From contig JAPPJA010000437.1 in the NCBI GenBank assembly GCA_028874675.1, forward strand, positions 1 to 22,118: DNA of 22,118 nucleotides, written 5' to 3'. Of this stretch, positions 22,070-22,118 are shown piece after piece. This stretch comes from Chloroflexota bacterium. GTDB taxonomy: Bacteria > Chloroflexota > Dehalococcoidia > Lucifugimonadales > UBA3495. Below the pieces are notes generated by a model. That model saw only the letters and a list, made by a program, of their open reading frames with translations, made no database searches and was not told the DNA's origin. Each line of letters opens with the position of its first letter. Within the stretch, counting starts at the first letter, position 1. Both the position numbers and the translations under genes were made by a program.

Positions 22070-22118
22070 ACTCAGTCAAACTTGGTTTTAAGGGTCTTAG
22101 AATTTTCCCTGGGAAGTT

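Noticed and set aside
1..22118. tRNA genes and CRISPR arrays
   Set aside because: No cloverleaf with a GTTCGA-type T loop and no evenly spaced identical repeats were found; the repeats present are dispersed and few.

Overview
The window looks like a piece of a high-GC chromosome from the Chloroflexota (possibly a Dehalococcoidia/SAR202-type lineage). This rests on protein style, on the combination of a UMF1-type transporter with an HpnC/HpnD/HpnE squalene set, and on many short dispersed palindromic repeats. No 16S or other strict marker is present, so the placement is an inference. No tRNA, rRNA or CRISPR array was recognised.

Left part (1-4319): two Fur-superfamily regulators (453-881, 2582-3034) flank a seven-bladed Asp-box propeller protein on the opposite strand (1116-2111). 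A VOC protein follows (3102-3464), then a membrane/coiled-coil protein (3578-4051) whose C-terminal half is duplicated in tandem (4062-4319). Centre-left (4320-9028): minus-strand housekeeping genes, namely a VOC protein followed by queA, folD bracketed by two copies of a palindromic repeat, and an SDR oxidoreductase divergent from a SAM methyltransferase that appears to be leaderless. Centre (9512-13350): a UMF1-family MFS transporter with a DCC/DUF393 thiol protein three bases behind it, a probable 47-residue membrane microprotein (11862-12005), a cupin, and a small three-TM protein.

Right part (13540-22118): an AT-richer gene of unknown function (13702-14358) lies between the terminal inverted repeats of a repeat family whose other two copies here are only about 140 bp. 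Next comes a six-gene plus-strand run that should make squalene: polyprenyl diphosphate synthase, hpnC, hpnD, hpnE, an SDR-type epimerase homologue without the usual Tyr/Lys pair, and an HpcH/HpaI aldolase. HpnC, HpnD and HpnE together convert farnesyl diphosphate to squalene through presqualene diphosphate and hydroxysqualene. No squalene-hopene cyclase is in the window. Convergent to this run is a two-gene unit, a HIT protein followed by a YqeK-type HD protein; both belong to families known to cleave dinucleoside polyphosphates.

Four dispersed repeat families are visible: R1 (TIR element, three copies), R2 (about 90 bp nested palindrome, three copies), R3 (about 30 bp hairpin, three copies) and R4 (about 150 bp TIR element, two copies). 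R2 and R3 show compensating stem changes between copies. Most intergenic space is made of these repeats.
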